DNA of 64,000 bases from Pomacea canaliculata (Eukaryota > Mollusca > Gastropoda > Architaenioglossa > Ampullariidae): contig NC_037594.1 in NCBI RefSeq assembly GCF_003073045.1, forward strand, positions 28,756,737-28,820,736, given 5' to 3'. Numbering within the stretch: the stretch's first letter is position 1; each line of letters begins with the position of its first letter. The notes below the pieces were generated by a model that did no database searches, was not told the DNA's origin, and saw only the letters and a program-made list of their open reading frames with translations. This document shows positions 23,183-38,100 of this stretch, piece after piece. The position numbers and the translations under genes are program-made.

Positions 23183-26100
23183 TCACTTCCTTTTTCTTTT
23201 TTCTTTTTTGGCTTTCTGTGCGCCCTTCCTGGCTCCTTGTACGAGGTTCGCAAACTGACCCTTCATTTTGGCCTGTTTTCTGTCAAAAGAATATACACAT
23301 GGAGACTGAGGACTCTGCATGTAACTGCTGTTATCATGAGACCTTTGGTCCATCTAAGTTAAAGTAATTCACAGCCAAACTTATGCAATAAATCACCAGT
23401 ATCCAGTGAATTGGGAGTATTATGAAATACTCATTTGGGAGGTAGAAATAACACTATAATTAGTTTTGCATGCCGATAATATTCACCTTTTGTTCAAGCT
23501 TGTAAAGTTGAAAGGAACATAGGCATATGGATCTGGTTTGCCTTTCTTCTTAATATCTCCACCAGCCTTCTGTTGAGATAAGAAGCAGATGTATTTAGAA
23601 AGCGTCACTGAAAGTAAAATCACTGTATCACTTTCTAAAGATGAATGTTTATAAAAACACAAACACATATACACAATCCAATTATTATGGCAAACATGTA
23701 TGAGTAACGACATAAAATAGCTAAGGAGAGGTCCCTGGTTTGCCAAGGGTTCTAAACTACTAATGTTTTCCTGAAATATATAAATTTTGTTGTTAATTTT
23801 CACAAAATTCCAGCCATGAACTTGTTAGCTCCCCAGATGTGCAACACCCCATTCCTCTAACCCCTAACCTCATCCAACCCAACCATAATGCTACTCTAAC
23901 CCCCTAACCTCTATCCTTTTAATTCCTTGCTTTCCTGTAAAGACATGCACATGTATGCATGTGCGCACACATGATTATTTAAAATTATTACTATGAGTCT
24001 CTGTAGTTAATGCTGTATTAAAAACTGGCTTACCTTAGCTCTTTACTCAAGAGTCTCTAGCACTACAGCATTATGTACACTATTAACTCAATGTTTAGTT
24101 ATACTCGTCTCTATTTCTACTTTTAAAAACTGACTTACCTTAGCTCTGTATTCTTTTCCAAAGTCTGTTGCTTTTTTCTGCAAAGGTCGATGGATGCCAC
24201 TTCCTCCAGCTGAAAACATGAGCATTATGGTCAGGAAAAGACAAAAAGGTAGCATTGGTAATGCCACCTTGTAATGAGATCTAATGATCTTGAAATCTTG
24301 TTATTCACTTAGGAAATTAAAACAAAATCTTTAATCTAATATGATAACAAATATTTTTAAAGAAGACAGATAAAAAGTGCAAAGGCATCGTCTGACCTCT
24401 GTATTTTGTAGATGGCTCATTTTCATTTTCATCAGCAGCTTCTGCATTCCGCAGCCTCTTTCTTCGCTTTTTCTATGAATCATAAAATTACATTTCACCA
24501 ATACTTTTGTAATGCACAAGGCTCATAACAAAGGCATAAAAAGCAATACAAAGATCAAAAACCTTTGCTCGGTCAGTGTCAAGTGCGGTAATTCCTATGA
24601 AGATAGTCGCTCTCACTTTCACAGGGCATTTACAGCATTTGCAAACAAGAGATATATTCTTAACTTCTGATATGAAAGAATGACAGTTTCTGAAGGAAAA
24701 GCTAGGTTTTTTAAAATACACAATGTCTGAACAAGTGCAGATGCTAAGGAGAGTTCTCCCATTACTGCATGGTATACTTTCTACAAGGCCAAAATGTTCA
24801 TTTTAAATCAAGTTCAAGAACAGTAGATTAAGAAGGGTACATGAAAACAGGGCATTTTACATGACTACACATAAAACTCTAACAATGAAAGAACATCCAG
24901 TCAGCCAAGAAACAGAATAAATCTGACCATCAGGCAAGGTGTTTGACTTTTCTTAACTATAATGTGAATGGCTTGTTTGGTGAACTGTATGATACTTTGT
25001 ATAAATTGTTTACTTTCATGTGCCTGACAAAGGAATTACTGATCTTTCCAGAATACTTAGAAAAATGTTCAAAGACTAACCTCTGATCCACCTTCTATGG
25101 CTGTCAGTAAGTCATCTAAGTCCTCTTCCTGATCAGAGGCCAATTTTTCTCCTGTAAAACAATATTGTGTCCATGTTAAAAGCTAGAATACAAAATCATA
25201 TGACAGGACCTTAAACTAAACAACCCCCTCTCCCCCATCAAATAGCAAAACAAAAAAATATGCCTTATAAACTCCACACATACAATTTAAGTGAGACAAC
25301 TTGTAGCTACAAAAGCCACTGCATGGTTTTCTATTCAACCTTTATCTTTCATCTCCTGCTCCTTCATCTTACCAGCAATGTTTAGATTATATGCACGTAA
25401 CTGCTGAGGCAAAAATACAAGGAATAGTGTGATTTATTTGATAAGCTTTCAGAAGCAATGACTTCAATATTAATAATCTTCAACAAGCACAATGAAAGCT
25501 GGATAAGATTTCACACCCCAAAACATGCAGAAGTTTTCATGTAAGCAAGATCCAAGCACAAATACTCTTGCCTTTGTCATCTTTGGGCTCTGTGATGATG
25601 AGACGTCCATCTGGTGCTACCTTAAAGCCATGATCTTTCTTTGCTGTTTTGGACACAGTTTTTTCTTCAGGCTTTGTTGCTGGAAATACAAGGGAAAAAA
25701 AAGAAATTTTTTTAGAATACATTGCTCACTGTTTTCTCTTCAAAGATTAAAAAAAAGTTGAAAAAAATGCTAAAGTTATAACACACATGCTAGTTTGCTG
25801 CTTCATTAAATAATCTCTCTAAATATATTCACAAATCATATTTCACAGAGACATGAAGCCTCTGCAGGTTTTGTAATCAAGAGAAACACCTCTTCCTATG
25901 TTCTGTTTTTCTGGATCATGTTTTTTGCTTCTTACCTGTCACCTTCTTGGCAGCCCCTGTGTCCATGAAGTCTGTAATATCTTCACTTTCTTCTTTTAGC
26001 CATGTCTGATGTCCTTTCCGTCTTTTGGCTGTCAATATCCTACGCTCTTTGACATTGCTGGGTTCTTCTTCCTCTGAGTCAATGTCCCGCAAAAGCTCCT

Positions 26101-29100
26101 CAATTCTAATGACAGCAAGGTACGAAGAAGTTAAGAAAAAAAAAAGCCAAACAAAAGAAAGAAGGAATTGCACAAAAAAACCTTAAGACAAAATAAATCT
26201 GTACAAATGAAGTAAAATTAAGGTGCAGGTTATGTGTAGGAAATAAGGTAATGACTACAAACAATTCACAAAGCATTTTCATGTTGTGTTTTAATAATAC
26301 ATAAACAAATTGGCCTGTAAAGGCCCACTCCCAAGCTTCACTGCATTAGATACAACTAAATTGGCTTTGACCAAAGTGTAACGGGACACACAAATATGTC
26401 TTTGTACGGGAAGAGAAAAGTAACACACGATTCAGATTGTGGTTTTCTGGGCGTCTCCTCCGTGGCGTCATCTGCCTCATCCCCATCATTTTTGTTCTTC
26501 TGCCGTTTCTCTCGGTCCAGCGTCTTGCGTATGTTGACTAGCACCTTGTGAACGCTTTCAGGTGTCATACTGTGTACCGCTTCGTACCTGACAATATGAA
26601 TATTTTTGGGTCTACTAGAAAATAATTACAAGAACAGAACAAGGAGACAAGTACGATGCAGGACAGGTTTATATTTATACTTTCAATTTTAAAATTAGGC
26701 AGCTGTGGTAATCTAAGCAGATTAAAGGCACCTAGTTAATATCTTCAAAACTTCATGGCTTAAAACACACAATATGCTCAGGCAACAAACACAAAACCCC
26801 ATGGCAAGCATTGCTGATGTTTGTCCAATATTGAAAGCTGCAGGTGACCATTACAAGGTAAGTTTGTCTATTTGCCAACATATTTTCCCAAAAGCCTCAA
26901 AATTTTACCAGTGACTTGTATTTTATATGGGGATAGTACCTCATATGGTTGTTGTAGGTGTAAATAACAGTGAAAAAAAGACTTTTGCCTGCACAAATTT
27001 TTAAAATTTTTTAGAAAAGCAGAGATATATAGTCTGGGGAATGCTGTTGCAGATATTTCTTATCATTGACTCTGTGCACGTTACCAACAACATATTGTAT
27101 CACTGGTCACAGCTATTATAATGTGGGTTGAAAAGTTGAAGGTCGAGATAACTTCAGATGCTTGTGCAGCTATTCTATTTCTGGATGAGAAAAAGCATGC
27201 TTCTCTACAGGAGGCACAGATTTTGGAAGAGGAGGTTTTCCAATGCATTCCACAACACAGTAGTTCTATATCTCTGCTTGGGTTTTCAAGATTTGGTATT
27301 TTTGGTGGCACTTGTATCAGCCATGCTGCCATGTTCACTAATGTCATATGTGGCTTCAGGCCCAAATTAAGATTTGAACAGGCAAGAAAATCATTTTTAT
27401 ATAATTTCTCAAGATTTGTATTTCTTCTTGCAATTTTATTTTTGTGGCATTAATGTGATATGACTGGAGTCTTTTGAGCATATTTATCACTAATCGGGTA
27501 GGTCTATAAAAGATGAGCTTGTGAGGTCGTGGAGGTGGGTGAATAACACCTCTAATATCATTAAGATTTATTGAAAGAAGAACAGAAAAATATTCTTACC
27601 CAAACTTCTTGATGAGTTTTAAATATATCTGTTTTGTCTTTGCATGGCAGTGGTGTTTACAGTCTTGTTTCATGGAAACCATTCCACTGAGCTGCAGACA
27701 ATAAACTTTAAACAATAAACTGTAGCAAATAAACTTTAGAGCAGAGAGAACAGGAGTATTTAAAATGCATACAAGAAATATTAGAAAAAATGATATACTA
27801 AGTGGTGGTGAAAAACTTGCTCACCATTTCAGACAGGTGTGCTGTAAGAATGGTTGTCGAGTAGGCACCTAACATAACCTTTATGAAGGCAAGGGCTGCT
27901 TTAACCACTTCTCGGGTCTTTGATTTTAGAAGTAAGCATACATTTTGCACCAGGTTGGACAACACATCCCCTGACAAATTCTCTGTAAAAAAGAAAAATC
28001 TCTGTGAAAAAGCAGTAGCCAGCATTTCTAACATTACCAGTTCAACATACCCTAAAACACAGATAATTTAATGGACTTATTTCTTTACTTCTGGCAGTTG
28101 GCTTTGGATTTGCTGCTGGAAAATAGGCACAGCAGAATCCTAGGAGTGAACTGCCATGCTAGAGATATAAATGGCTTCATGCTGATAGGAACACACGCTC
28201 GTGCACAACTTTGTCTTCTCAAAATTATATATGAACCCAACAGAAGTTTATTTTGAAAAAATAAAACTCTTATTGTTCGATTAGGAAAGAAACAAATGCG
28301 TAAGTGTTAACAGAGACAAGAACTTATCTTTGCTTAACCACAATCTTGGGAATAAATTAGTTTTAAGCAATACAACTTTGGTTATCCCAGATGGCAATTA
28401 AGAAGCAGCCCAAACAGTTAACACTTAAATTGATGTTTTATGAATTTATGTAAAATGAGGTACTAATGGTACGGTTAGTAAAAAAGGATTAATGAAGATG
28501 TTTTGTATTTGTAAGATAACTAACAATCAAAACTGCTTAACACAACTCAGCACAGACTTAGGCCCATCATACAGATCATCACCAAGCAGACTCGCAACCA
28601 TTTCAATTTAGTTCCCCAAACACGCAAGTGTTCAGAATTCGTAAGTCTAAAACACAAAGGACAGTCTCCTCATGTTGGTCCTGCATGCAGGCACACAGAT
28701 AGGACATGCATATCATCCTGTGTATGTTGTGGTGACTTGTGACAATGTCTTCTATTTACAGAGCCTGAAAGACACTCTGGGCCAGCCCGATAATCTCTGC
28801 ACATACTCTCATCCAAACTGTTCTCGTCCATGACTTGGAAGTTAAATGAAGGAGAAGGATGCTCTCTATATAAGATTTGTTCTCTTGAGATTGATAGGAA
28901 TTATGTTAGGGTGCCTTCTTTACAACAATAAAACTCATACAAGAAACATAAATTCTCAGTCTGCAAAAATTCTTTTAGTAAAAAACAAAATGAAATTGAA
29001 AACATACAAAAGAATTAGTCTCATGTTTCTACTTACCTTTGTACTCATACATGACTCGTGTAAGGGCCAATAAGGTGCCACTGATCAGCTGTGGAGACCC

Positions 29101-32100
29101 AGCCAAACCAGCCAACAGCAGGTCGACATATCCTGCTAAAACTTCTGCAACAAAGAAAACCTTTAATATCTCACTTCTCTCCATAAAATTATTACTGAAT
29201 AAAAGTGGTTTATAAAGCAAAGGAAATAATTGTCTACTATGTTGGGATACAACTTAGTGATTGGTCATTTGTGCTTAAAGGTTAGAGCACTATAGCAAGA
29301 ATTTCAAGCCAGCAAAATGAATTTAGACAGACTTCATGTCTATTACTAAACTGCAATCCCAATTCATTAAAGTATTTAAGAGATAGAATGACGTCGCACA
29401 CCTTCTTCAGTTTTGTTTGAGTTCCAGCGTAAAAGAGTCTTTGAAATCTCGATAATGAGGTTGTAGGCAGCAACTCTAGCTCTCTCTCCTACAACTTTTG
29501 TGCAGAGAATGGCCTGAAAAATGAGACACAAATATTTGTCCTAAATATTCCAGAATTTTTGTTCTTCTTGTCACAACCAAAAATTTCAGCATCAAAAAGA
29601 ATTAAACAGGGTACAATTTGCATTATACTGGACTGATTATACTGGAAATTTAGATCTTACTAACCTATAAATTGTTTAATTATCTATAGGCTAATGTCTA
29701 CAAATCTTCTTGCATGAATATAGTCCTTACCACACATTTAATGGACTTTGAGTGATCAATTAAAAAAAAGTTTCTCCTAATCTGACATCACATCTAATTT
29801 TTTTTTATCAGATTATTGCTGACAAATAAAAACATTCCAACACTGCATGTCATCTAAAAATATGAGAAATTGCAACAAAAATAAAAGTGGAATAAAATGC
29901 TAATTGATCAAATAAAAGAGTGTGGGACCAACAAACCTCTGGAACTACTGCACATATGAAAGATGTCTGTGGTTCATTTAGCTGCCGAAGAATGTGAATC
30001 AGACACCGTAGGCGTGGCTGCAAAGCAAAACCCAAAGTTGCAGAATGATCAGAGAAATCTAAAACTTAATTTTGGAGGCAAAGGTAATAGAAGCAGTGAA
30101 TAGCTGCAAAGCTATCTGTGATGTGATACTGAGTTCTTGAATATCATAAACAAAACTTTAAGAGATGAAAGTACCACTTTCTTTGGGAAGTGACAGTAGA
30201 TGCAAGATATAAGAAGCAATCACAAAAAAGCAATGTCTTACAGCTCTAGTATTAGGGTTGGCACTTGAGAGAGAAGACAGCAGCAATTCCTGAAGTTTAT
30301 CTAAGTATTTTGACAAAAAGTTCTTGCAGGCATCAGAAGAACAGGCGCATATCTCTTCCATTATGCGATAAGCTTTTTTCTGAAGAGAGCGGTCTGTTGC
30401 CTGGGAAAAAAGTGGAGGAGAACAGGTGGTCAGTAACAAAACATCACTCAGATTTCTGAAAAAGGGTATGGGAGACAGTAATCATATATGAAATCTGTAG
30501 TGAACATGAATTATGTGTAAATAGGACAAAAAGACATACAGAAAATAAAATACAAGAACAAGCTTTAGAAACTAAATGACCGCATTCATCCTTAAATATG
30601 TGCATTAGCACAGCTGTAAAACCATACGTATCAAAATGAAGATTGAAGATCCCTGAAAAAAGTTTACATATGCACAAGCTCATCTAAATGTCCCCCACCC
30701 TCTCTCACAAATGCATGTATGCACACAAACATACACACATACCTGCTTTCTCTCTCTCTCAACACTTGTACACTTGTACACACAAAAAAGTTTTTTTTTT
30801 CTTAAGGAAAAAAACCTATTATTTATTACCTCCACGTTTGAAATTGCAACATCCAAGAGCTGTTTCAAGTGTGCATGGTCCGCATATGGCACCATAGCTA
30901 TGGCAAGGTCTAGCAAGGCAATCCTGTTGTGAAATACAAATTAGGTCATCAGTGTTGTTGAGCAAAGTTCAATGGAGCCACAACACTGGTTTAAATTTGT
31001 GGACTAAAGTGACTGTGCAAATTTTTCTCTCTCCAAAACCAATGGCCATAAAAGAAACCCTTGGTCTTTTCAAGGAATATTTTGCCAATATAGTGATCCC
31101 TCACCTATCACTGGGATTACGTTCCAGAGACCCTCATCATTTGCTGAAAATGCACGAAGTAGCTGAACCATATTTATTTTATTACTTATAGATGTTAAGG
31201 CTTTATAAACCCTTCCCACACCCCTATAAACCTTTCCTACTCTTTTATTTTTAATCTCATGTTGGCAAACTTGCACAAGCAGTAGTGGCGTACAGTATAG
31301 TGTGTACAGTATGGTATTCATCTACTGATATCAGCGGATGAATACCATACTTGTACACGCTGTATTTTATTTCGATCTAATTTTCTTTTAACATTTAAAT
31401 TTAACATTTGTTATATATTTATTATTTTTTTAAAAATTTTAAGCAAAAATAATTAAAATCATAAATATCATCATATAAATACCTATACACCACAAAATAG
31501 CAAAACTCCATAATACAGATTGAGATGTTTTTAAAAAAAAAACACGATACAGCAAAGCAGCAATAAGCGAACGATGTAGCGAGGGATGACTGTAATTACA
31601 TTAAAATGGACTAAGACTTGCACCTACACATTTCTGTGACAGCAACATACAAAGTTGAAAATCCCAAAAGTCAGTTTAAAGTGGAACATATCTTAACACC
31701 TCTAAGAAGTTCCCTTCATATCGATCCCTTCTTATGAAACTTTTAACACTGTTAAATTGGTTTTTCAATTTGCTTATGATAATAGTATGCATACTTACTT
31801 TCTAAAGGACTCTACATTCTCTTCACCTATTTTTGATAAGCACTTGTCTAGATAGGAAATCACCAGCTGTAAAAGAAAAATAACTGTACCAAATGTTTTT
31901 AATTAAAGAAATTAATATTATGATACTTTCAATAATGTGGACACATTCCATATGATAATGTCTTCTCTGAAAACACTGAATGGTATCTTCTAAATGATTA
32001 AGTCAACATTTGAAGAATGAAATCCTTTCAAAAGATCTGACTTACCTGAAAATCAGAGACTGTGAAGAAAACCTTGGTTGTTTCCAAAACTGCTAGACGC

Positions 32101-35100
32101 TGAGGGTCCTTAGGGTTGTCTGGATTGGATGTGTAGAGGTTAAACAGAATGGGCACAAAGTTTTTTGAGAATTTACCAACGGCCTCAAGGTCTGCTTCTG
32201 CCCATAGAATAAATTAAAAATTTATGAAGACAAAAGCTAAATGTTCGGTACAGACAAAATGTGACATGTCATATAGTCACCATGCACATAAAGAGAATGT
32301 AAATAACTGTTTAAAAAAAATCAAAAATACACTAAAATACTGATAAGCGAGTAAGATCCCTGAGAAAATGACAGAGCAATATTGCATGGGCTACTTACCA
32401 TTACTTTTGCTATGAGTGATGAGGGTTCTCAAAGCTGCCATTATGTCCATTCTGAGGTCTGGTCGCTCATTAAGAGCTGTCCCCAAAACTTTGGCTATGT
32501 CTTTAAAAGACTTATCAGAAAATAATATCTTTCTCAACATCACATTTTATACGAGCTTCATGACACTAAGTATCAGACTTTAAAGGCATTGGTTAATCAG
32601 AATGATTTTTATACAGCTCAATGCTCTAAGACTAATGTCATAAATAAAATAACACCGCTACCAATTATACAGTTGAACTTCTGTAAGTCGACCTTACATA
32701 TTTCGAAATTCTCCCTAACTTGAATTTTAAAAATCAATTGGTTGGTTTCCCATTAAAGCAATGCACATTTAACTTCTGTAGCTTGCATTGGCCTAGCCAA
32801 AAACTTCCACAACTCGAATAATTTTAAGCCAGTCAGCATGTTAAAACCATCTGAAATTATATTGGAAAGTGTAAAATTGCATTCTTCTCCCCTATCGACC
32901 CTGTGCTCCCATATTATCCTTTCTGTATAGGAAACATGCGTGCGATAAATGTGACTCCATCTCCACAGGATGCAGGAGCGTCTTTAAAAGAATGACAAGA
33001 AATAAACATTTGGTTAAATTTAACGTCCACTGTAGTGAAAAAAAATTCTTTTTTCGACAAACTTCCTTAACTTGAACCTTCCATAATTCAATATTTTTCA
33101 ACAGTCCCTTGAAGCTTCGACTTGTAGAAGTTCAACTGTACATACCTTTAAAATTATATACATTTACCAAGCACACTTCTACTACTCATACTACAACTCT
33201 ATTCTGCTTCCTCAAAAAGTGAATCTACAAATAATTATCCTAGCTTTGTTATATATGAATGTAGAGTAAGGAGAGTAAAAATATACCCGTGAAAGATCCG
33301 TTGGCCTTGTGCAGAATCCTTTCAGCATTGACCATATTTGCAACTGCAGAGATTCATATGTTTTTGCCGCAGCAGTCTTCTTTTGATCAGTACATTCTAT
33401 AGCTATAAGATAAAATAAAGCATAAGCATTACAAATGACGAATTTCAAACACTGACACTGTTGAACTGACATACATACATTTGAAATGGGACATATAAAA
33501 CTAAACAAAGCTGGATATTGTTTCCAATGCTCCACTACCGCCCCACCCTTTAATTAATCATCTCATAAAATGCAACATGAATGCAAGCCAAAATGTCTCA
33601 GACTCTTACACTTTTGCCTGAAGCGAGCAGCAAGGGGAAGGAAGTGAGATGTGAAGAAAGACAGCTCTGTTTCACAAACATTGTCACGAATTATGGGCAG
33701 AAGCCAGCTTCTTGCCAGATCAAGGTTATCCCTGTAAAAAATAGCATTGTATCACCACATTTGTTTCCTCAGTACATTAGTTTACAAAAACCTCCTTAGA
33801 AACTAGCATGCTCTAGAAATTATGAAGATAAATAAGGAACTGAAACATGAGCCTAACTTAAACACATTTTATATTTAAGCACTGATGCTTCACATCTGAA
33901 AAGAAATTTGCTGTATTTTATCATCATGCAAACTTTAGTACAGGGAAAACAATTAGAAGTACCCACTGCTAAGAGGATTTGCTGAAAATCTCTGAACATG
34001 CTTTGCTTAAAATGGCCACCACTGTACTTGTACACTTTAAACGTTTATAACTCACTCAATTTTAGGACTAGAAGAATTTTTTGGTATCAAAAGAAAGGCC
34101 AGAACCTGTACATTTTAAAAATAAGCAATTAGCAAAATCTCAAATTTCCGAGTTAAGACTCATTTCCTTGCTGCAGGTCACATGATTCACATATCAAACA
34201 GACTAACTGTTAATTTACAATGGTACTCACTCATTTCCAGTAAATTTGAGAGGAATGGACTCCAGAACAAGACAAGGGCCTATGGACTTAACAGCCTTTC
34301 CTATAGCTGCATCAAGCTGGGATGAGAAGGCAAAATTCACGGTCTCTCGCAATTCTGCCATTGATCTCAGGCACTAAGACAGCCAAAAGAGTTGCATTGT
34401 CAGCAAAATTCTAAATGCTCTTTCCACATATTTATCTGCTTTCACTGTTAGAAGTAATGGTGCTAATGCTACATATCTCATCAAGGAAATATTGTTTCAA
34501 GTGTAATCAGGGTTCCCAGGGATCAGGGATGGTGCCAAAAAAGGACCTTAAAAGGACCTTTCATGCATTCGTAAGGACCTAAGTGACAGTCATCAATGCT
34601 TAAGTTTTTCTCTTGTGTGGTCGGAAAGATGTATTATTTATGAATCTGTGGTCTTCTCTATGTTCTCAAATACATGTATTTCTAGTAATAAATAATCAAA
34701 GAGTTAATTTTGATGCCTGTCTGCCATATTTAGATTAGATAACTTAAAAAGTCTCCTTAGCGCGCTGATAACATACACCGTTAATGTTCAAAGTTTTCTA
34801 GAAATCTAAGTTATAATAATTACAAAACCTGAAAGCCATTCTTTGGTGTAATACAAAAGTCAGTTCATGTCTCTCTCTCGCACACACTCTAACGGGAAGA
34901 GAGAGAAAAATAGAGCTATGCACAGTAGTACTAGAAGATCAAAGTTCAAGAAAGAGTAAGTTTCTAAAGACCTTTTGAAAAAAGAGTGTTTTTTGAGAAT
35001 ACGGAAGGACAACTAGTGTTGTACAGATGTGTAGACCAAACATTTTCTTGTGACTACAAGGAATGCCAAGGCTTGGAGGATCAGATGAGGAATGAAAAGA

Positions 35101-38100
35101 GTGTGATCCTAATCAGTAATGCTAAACCAAAGATGGAATGAGTCAAACTGTCAAGCATTACAGCCCATTTATTTTTGTTAACCTTGAGATATTATTTAAG
35201 CATTCTTATTATACATACATGTAACACATGCAAACATGCTTTTACATAAACAGCATGATATACTAATACATATAAGATTAAGATTACAAAATGACAAAGC
35301 AATCCATCTACTATAAGCAAAAGTTTCATTGATGAAATTCAATTCTTTGTCACCCCTACAGCTTTACCAATACTAAACAATACAATTTCTTTACATAACC
35401 TAATTTCCTCTAAATAGTTCTGGTTTTTTTTAACATGTTCCATAGCATACATGTACAGAATTGTACAGGCTTATTTAAAACTGAAATAAACATTAATTCT
35501 GAATGTCACAATTCAACACCTTTTAATTTCTTCCTGTAATCTATCAATGTCTGACTGAATCTTTGTTATCTCCTTCTTCTTGTCTTTGGCTAACAAACGC
35601 ATGTTGTTAGATCTTTCAATAAGTGAAAAACTTTTTTGCTCTTCAGCCTGGAAACTATGTCTGTCAGCCAGTTCCAGCATGTGTCGTTCTTCGGCACTGG
35701 TGGTCTTTAGCCTTTTGTATTACCAGCTCATCTCCTAATCTCTTTCTGTGGACCTGCTTTTCTTCTGTTTCCTTCTGCTGCTTCTGCTCAGAGAGGTAAC
35801 GTTCATACCTGCCATAGGCACTAGAAGCGGATATTATCAGTGGTTTGGAGATCTCAACATTTTCCACCCCTCCCACACTGTGAATATGATCAAGAATTAC
35901 TCTGCGTGCTTTTAGTGCAGTCTGGCTAAGATTGTCAGCTACTGTTTCTTTGTTGAATGAAAATCCTCTTTCCACTGTAGCTTGACCATGAGAAAGTAGG
36001 AGAAACTGTCTGACAACAGACCACAACACCTGAAACTCTGCTTTTCCAGCAAGGGCATCATAAAACCAACTATCCACTATTATTGTCAACTTACTGGACA
36101 CACTTGCAGAGCTGGTCGGTGCCGTCTGATTTTGAGCGGGCTGTGGATGTTCTCGATGACGAAAGTAATCAGTTACACAAAAGCGCGCATCTTTCAGAAA
36201 TACTTTTATTTGCCTTTGGTGTCTTTCGGTAACCATGTGCTGTTTCAGAACACTTTCGCCCATTGATGAAAGATTCAGAGATATTTTGCAGGCAGCACAT
36301 CGTGCCAAATGTTTATTGCTCGAGTCTTTTATTAACCAATCTTTATACTTGTCTTCCTTTAGCCACTTCTCCTGAAAAGAGCACTTCCCCGGCATCTTTC
36401 AAATTGTTAAGCAGACAAAGAAATGTGGTCGACGCGACGAGAGTGAACTCGCGAAAGGCCGAAACGGACGTTCCCGCCGCGAGCGAGACTGGGTAGTCAT
36501 GTGATTAAAATAGCAATGCGGCGAAAAATCGTCGGTATTTTGCTCCAAAGTCGACTACGGAAATAAATTTGTGGTAATATTTTATCGATAAAAGGACTTA
36601 AAAGGGTCACAGAGAAAATGTAAGGACCTGTGTGAGAATTTGAAAGGACCGCATGGCAAATAAAAGGACTTAAAAGGCCTTTTGGCGAAAATTCAATATA
36701 AAAGGACTTAAAAGGACCTTGCAAGGACCTGGGAACCCTGTGTAATAGGCAGACAGCCATACCTTTTTCAACAGGGAGGGACAAATCTTGCCAAGCATCT
36801 GCACCAAAAATAAAAAAATTACTATCAAGAAGCATTTTATGGGTTTGTTATAGAGGTGTAAAATATTACATATTTTAAACTTTATGTAGAACTCAACATA
36901 TACAATTCTACCTTTCTAATTATTTCATTTTTTTATTTAAATGAGATGACAAAGTCTACTAAAGGCAAAAAAAAACAAAAAAACAAAACAAAACTACATT
37001 GAGCAAGAAAAACTGAACAGTAAAGTGTTAAGACAAAGTAAAAATACAAGTAATGACACCACAACCATATGAATCACTTAGTGTGCTTCATCTAGAATGC
37101 ATTATATTAAGGAACAATGCACTATACAAACCTCTAGACCCACACCAAGCAAGTGCAGTACTAGATCCCAAGAGGAATGGAACTGATAGCTGAGGCCTGA
37201 TTCTAATGCTCGCACAATTTTGCCCAGTGGAGTCTGACTAAAGTCGACTGTTGTTTTGGTAAGTGCTGCCAGATTCTCTGATTCTTTTCCAACACACTCT
37301 TGCAGAAGAAGCTGGAAGAAGAAAAGGCAAACATGTCCAGAAATAAAAAAACAAAACAAACTTAAGGCCAATTTCTGTGATCTCAGAAAAATATTTTTGC
37401 CCTTACCCACCCCATGAACCTCAACCCCTTCCTTTGCAATTGCATTGCCTCTGCATTATGGGAAAACCCAAGAGAATTCCAAAATTCCACTTTAAAACCT
37501 ATCTCTAAAATTCCACAATAGTAAAGTAAATGAAAAGAAAGCATTAAAGCAATGCCTTAAAGATTTCAGATTAATAGATGCTAAAACAAGACAGCCGTGG
37601 ACTACAAGATTATAACATTAACAAAGTTAAAGACAGATATGTCACCCACCTCCATTGTTTTTGCAGCAGCTTGTGCAACTTCACGCCGTTCTGACAACAA
37701 GCATGTCATACCCACAGAAAACAACTTTGGCAGATGACTGATGCACAGATTCCCATCAAGCCTTTTACATAAGCAGCAACAAATTAGATAATAATAAGAA
37801 TAATACTAACATGTAAAGAAACAATCATTCTTGGAGTTTAACATATGGCTAGATGGAGTCATAGTCAATCCAAGTGGCATGTCTTGTTACACAAATATTA
37901 AAGAAGAGAGCTGAGCGGATTACCCAATGTTTATTTCCTGTTATCTTTCCCACCCAAAAAAACATCTTCACTATATACCATTCCAAATATACATGTTCCT
38001 TTAGATAATGACATGCTTTAAAAATTTCATAGTTACCGAACTAAGTTGATGTGAGCCTGTTCCATGACTGCCAGCCATGCAGGCATTTTCTGACTGTCAT

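Noticed and set aside
25373..25403. 31-nt segment as a constitutive RRP12 exon
   Set aside because: Good splice borders, but including it breaks the frame, while skipping it keeps all phases and matches the family.
27121..27453. 110-codon plus-strand open frame in an RRP12 intron
   Set aside because: No recognisable domain, no splice context and no neighbour on that strand; most likely chance.
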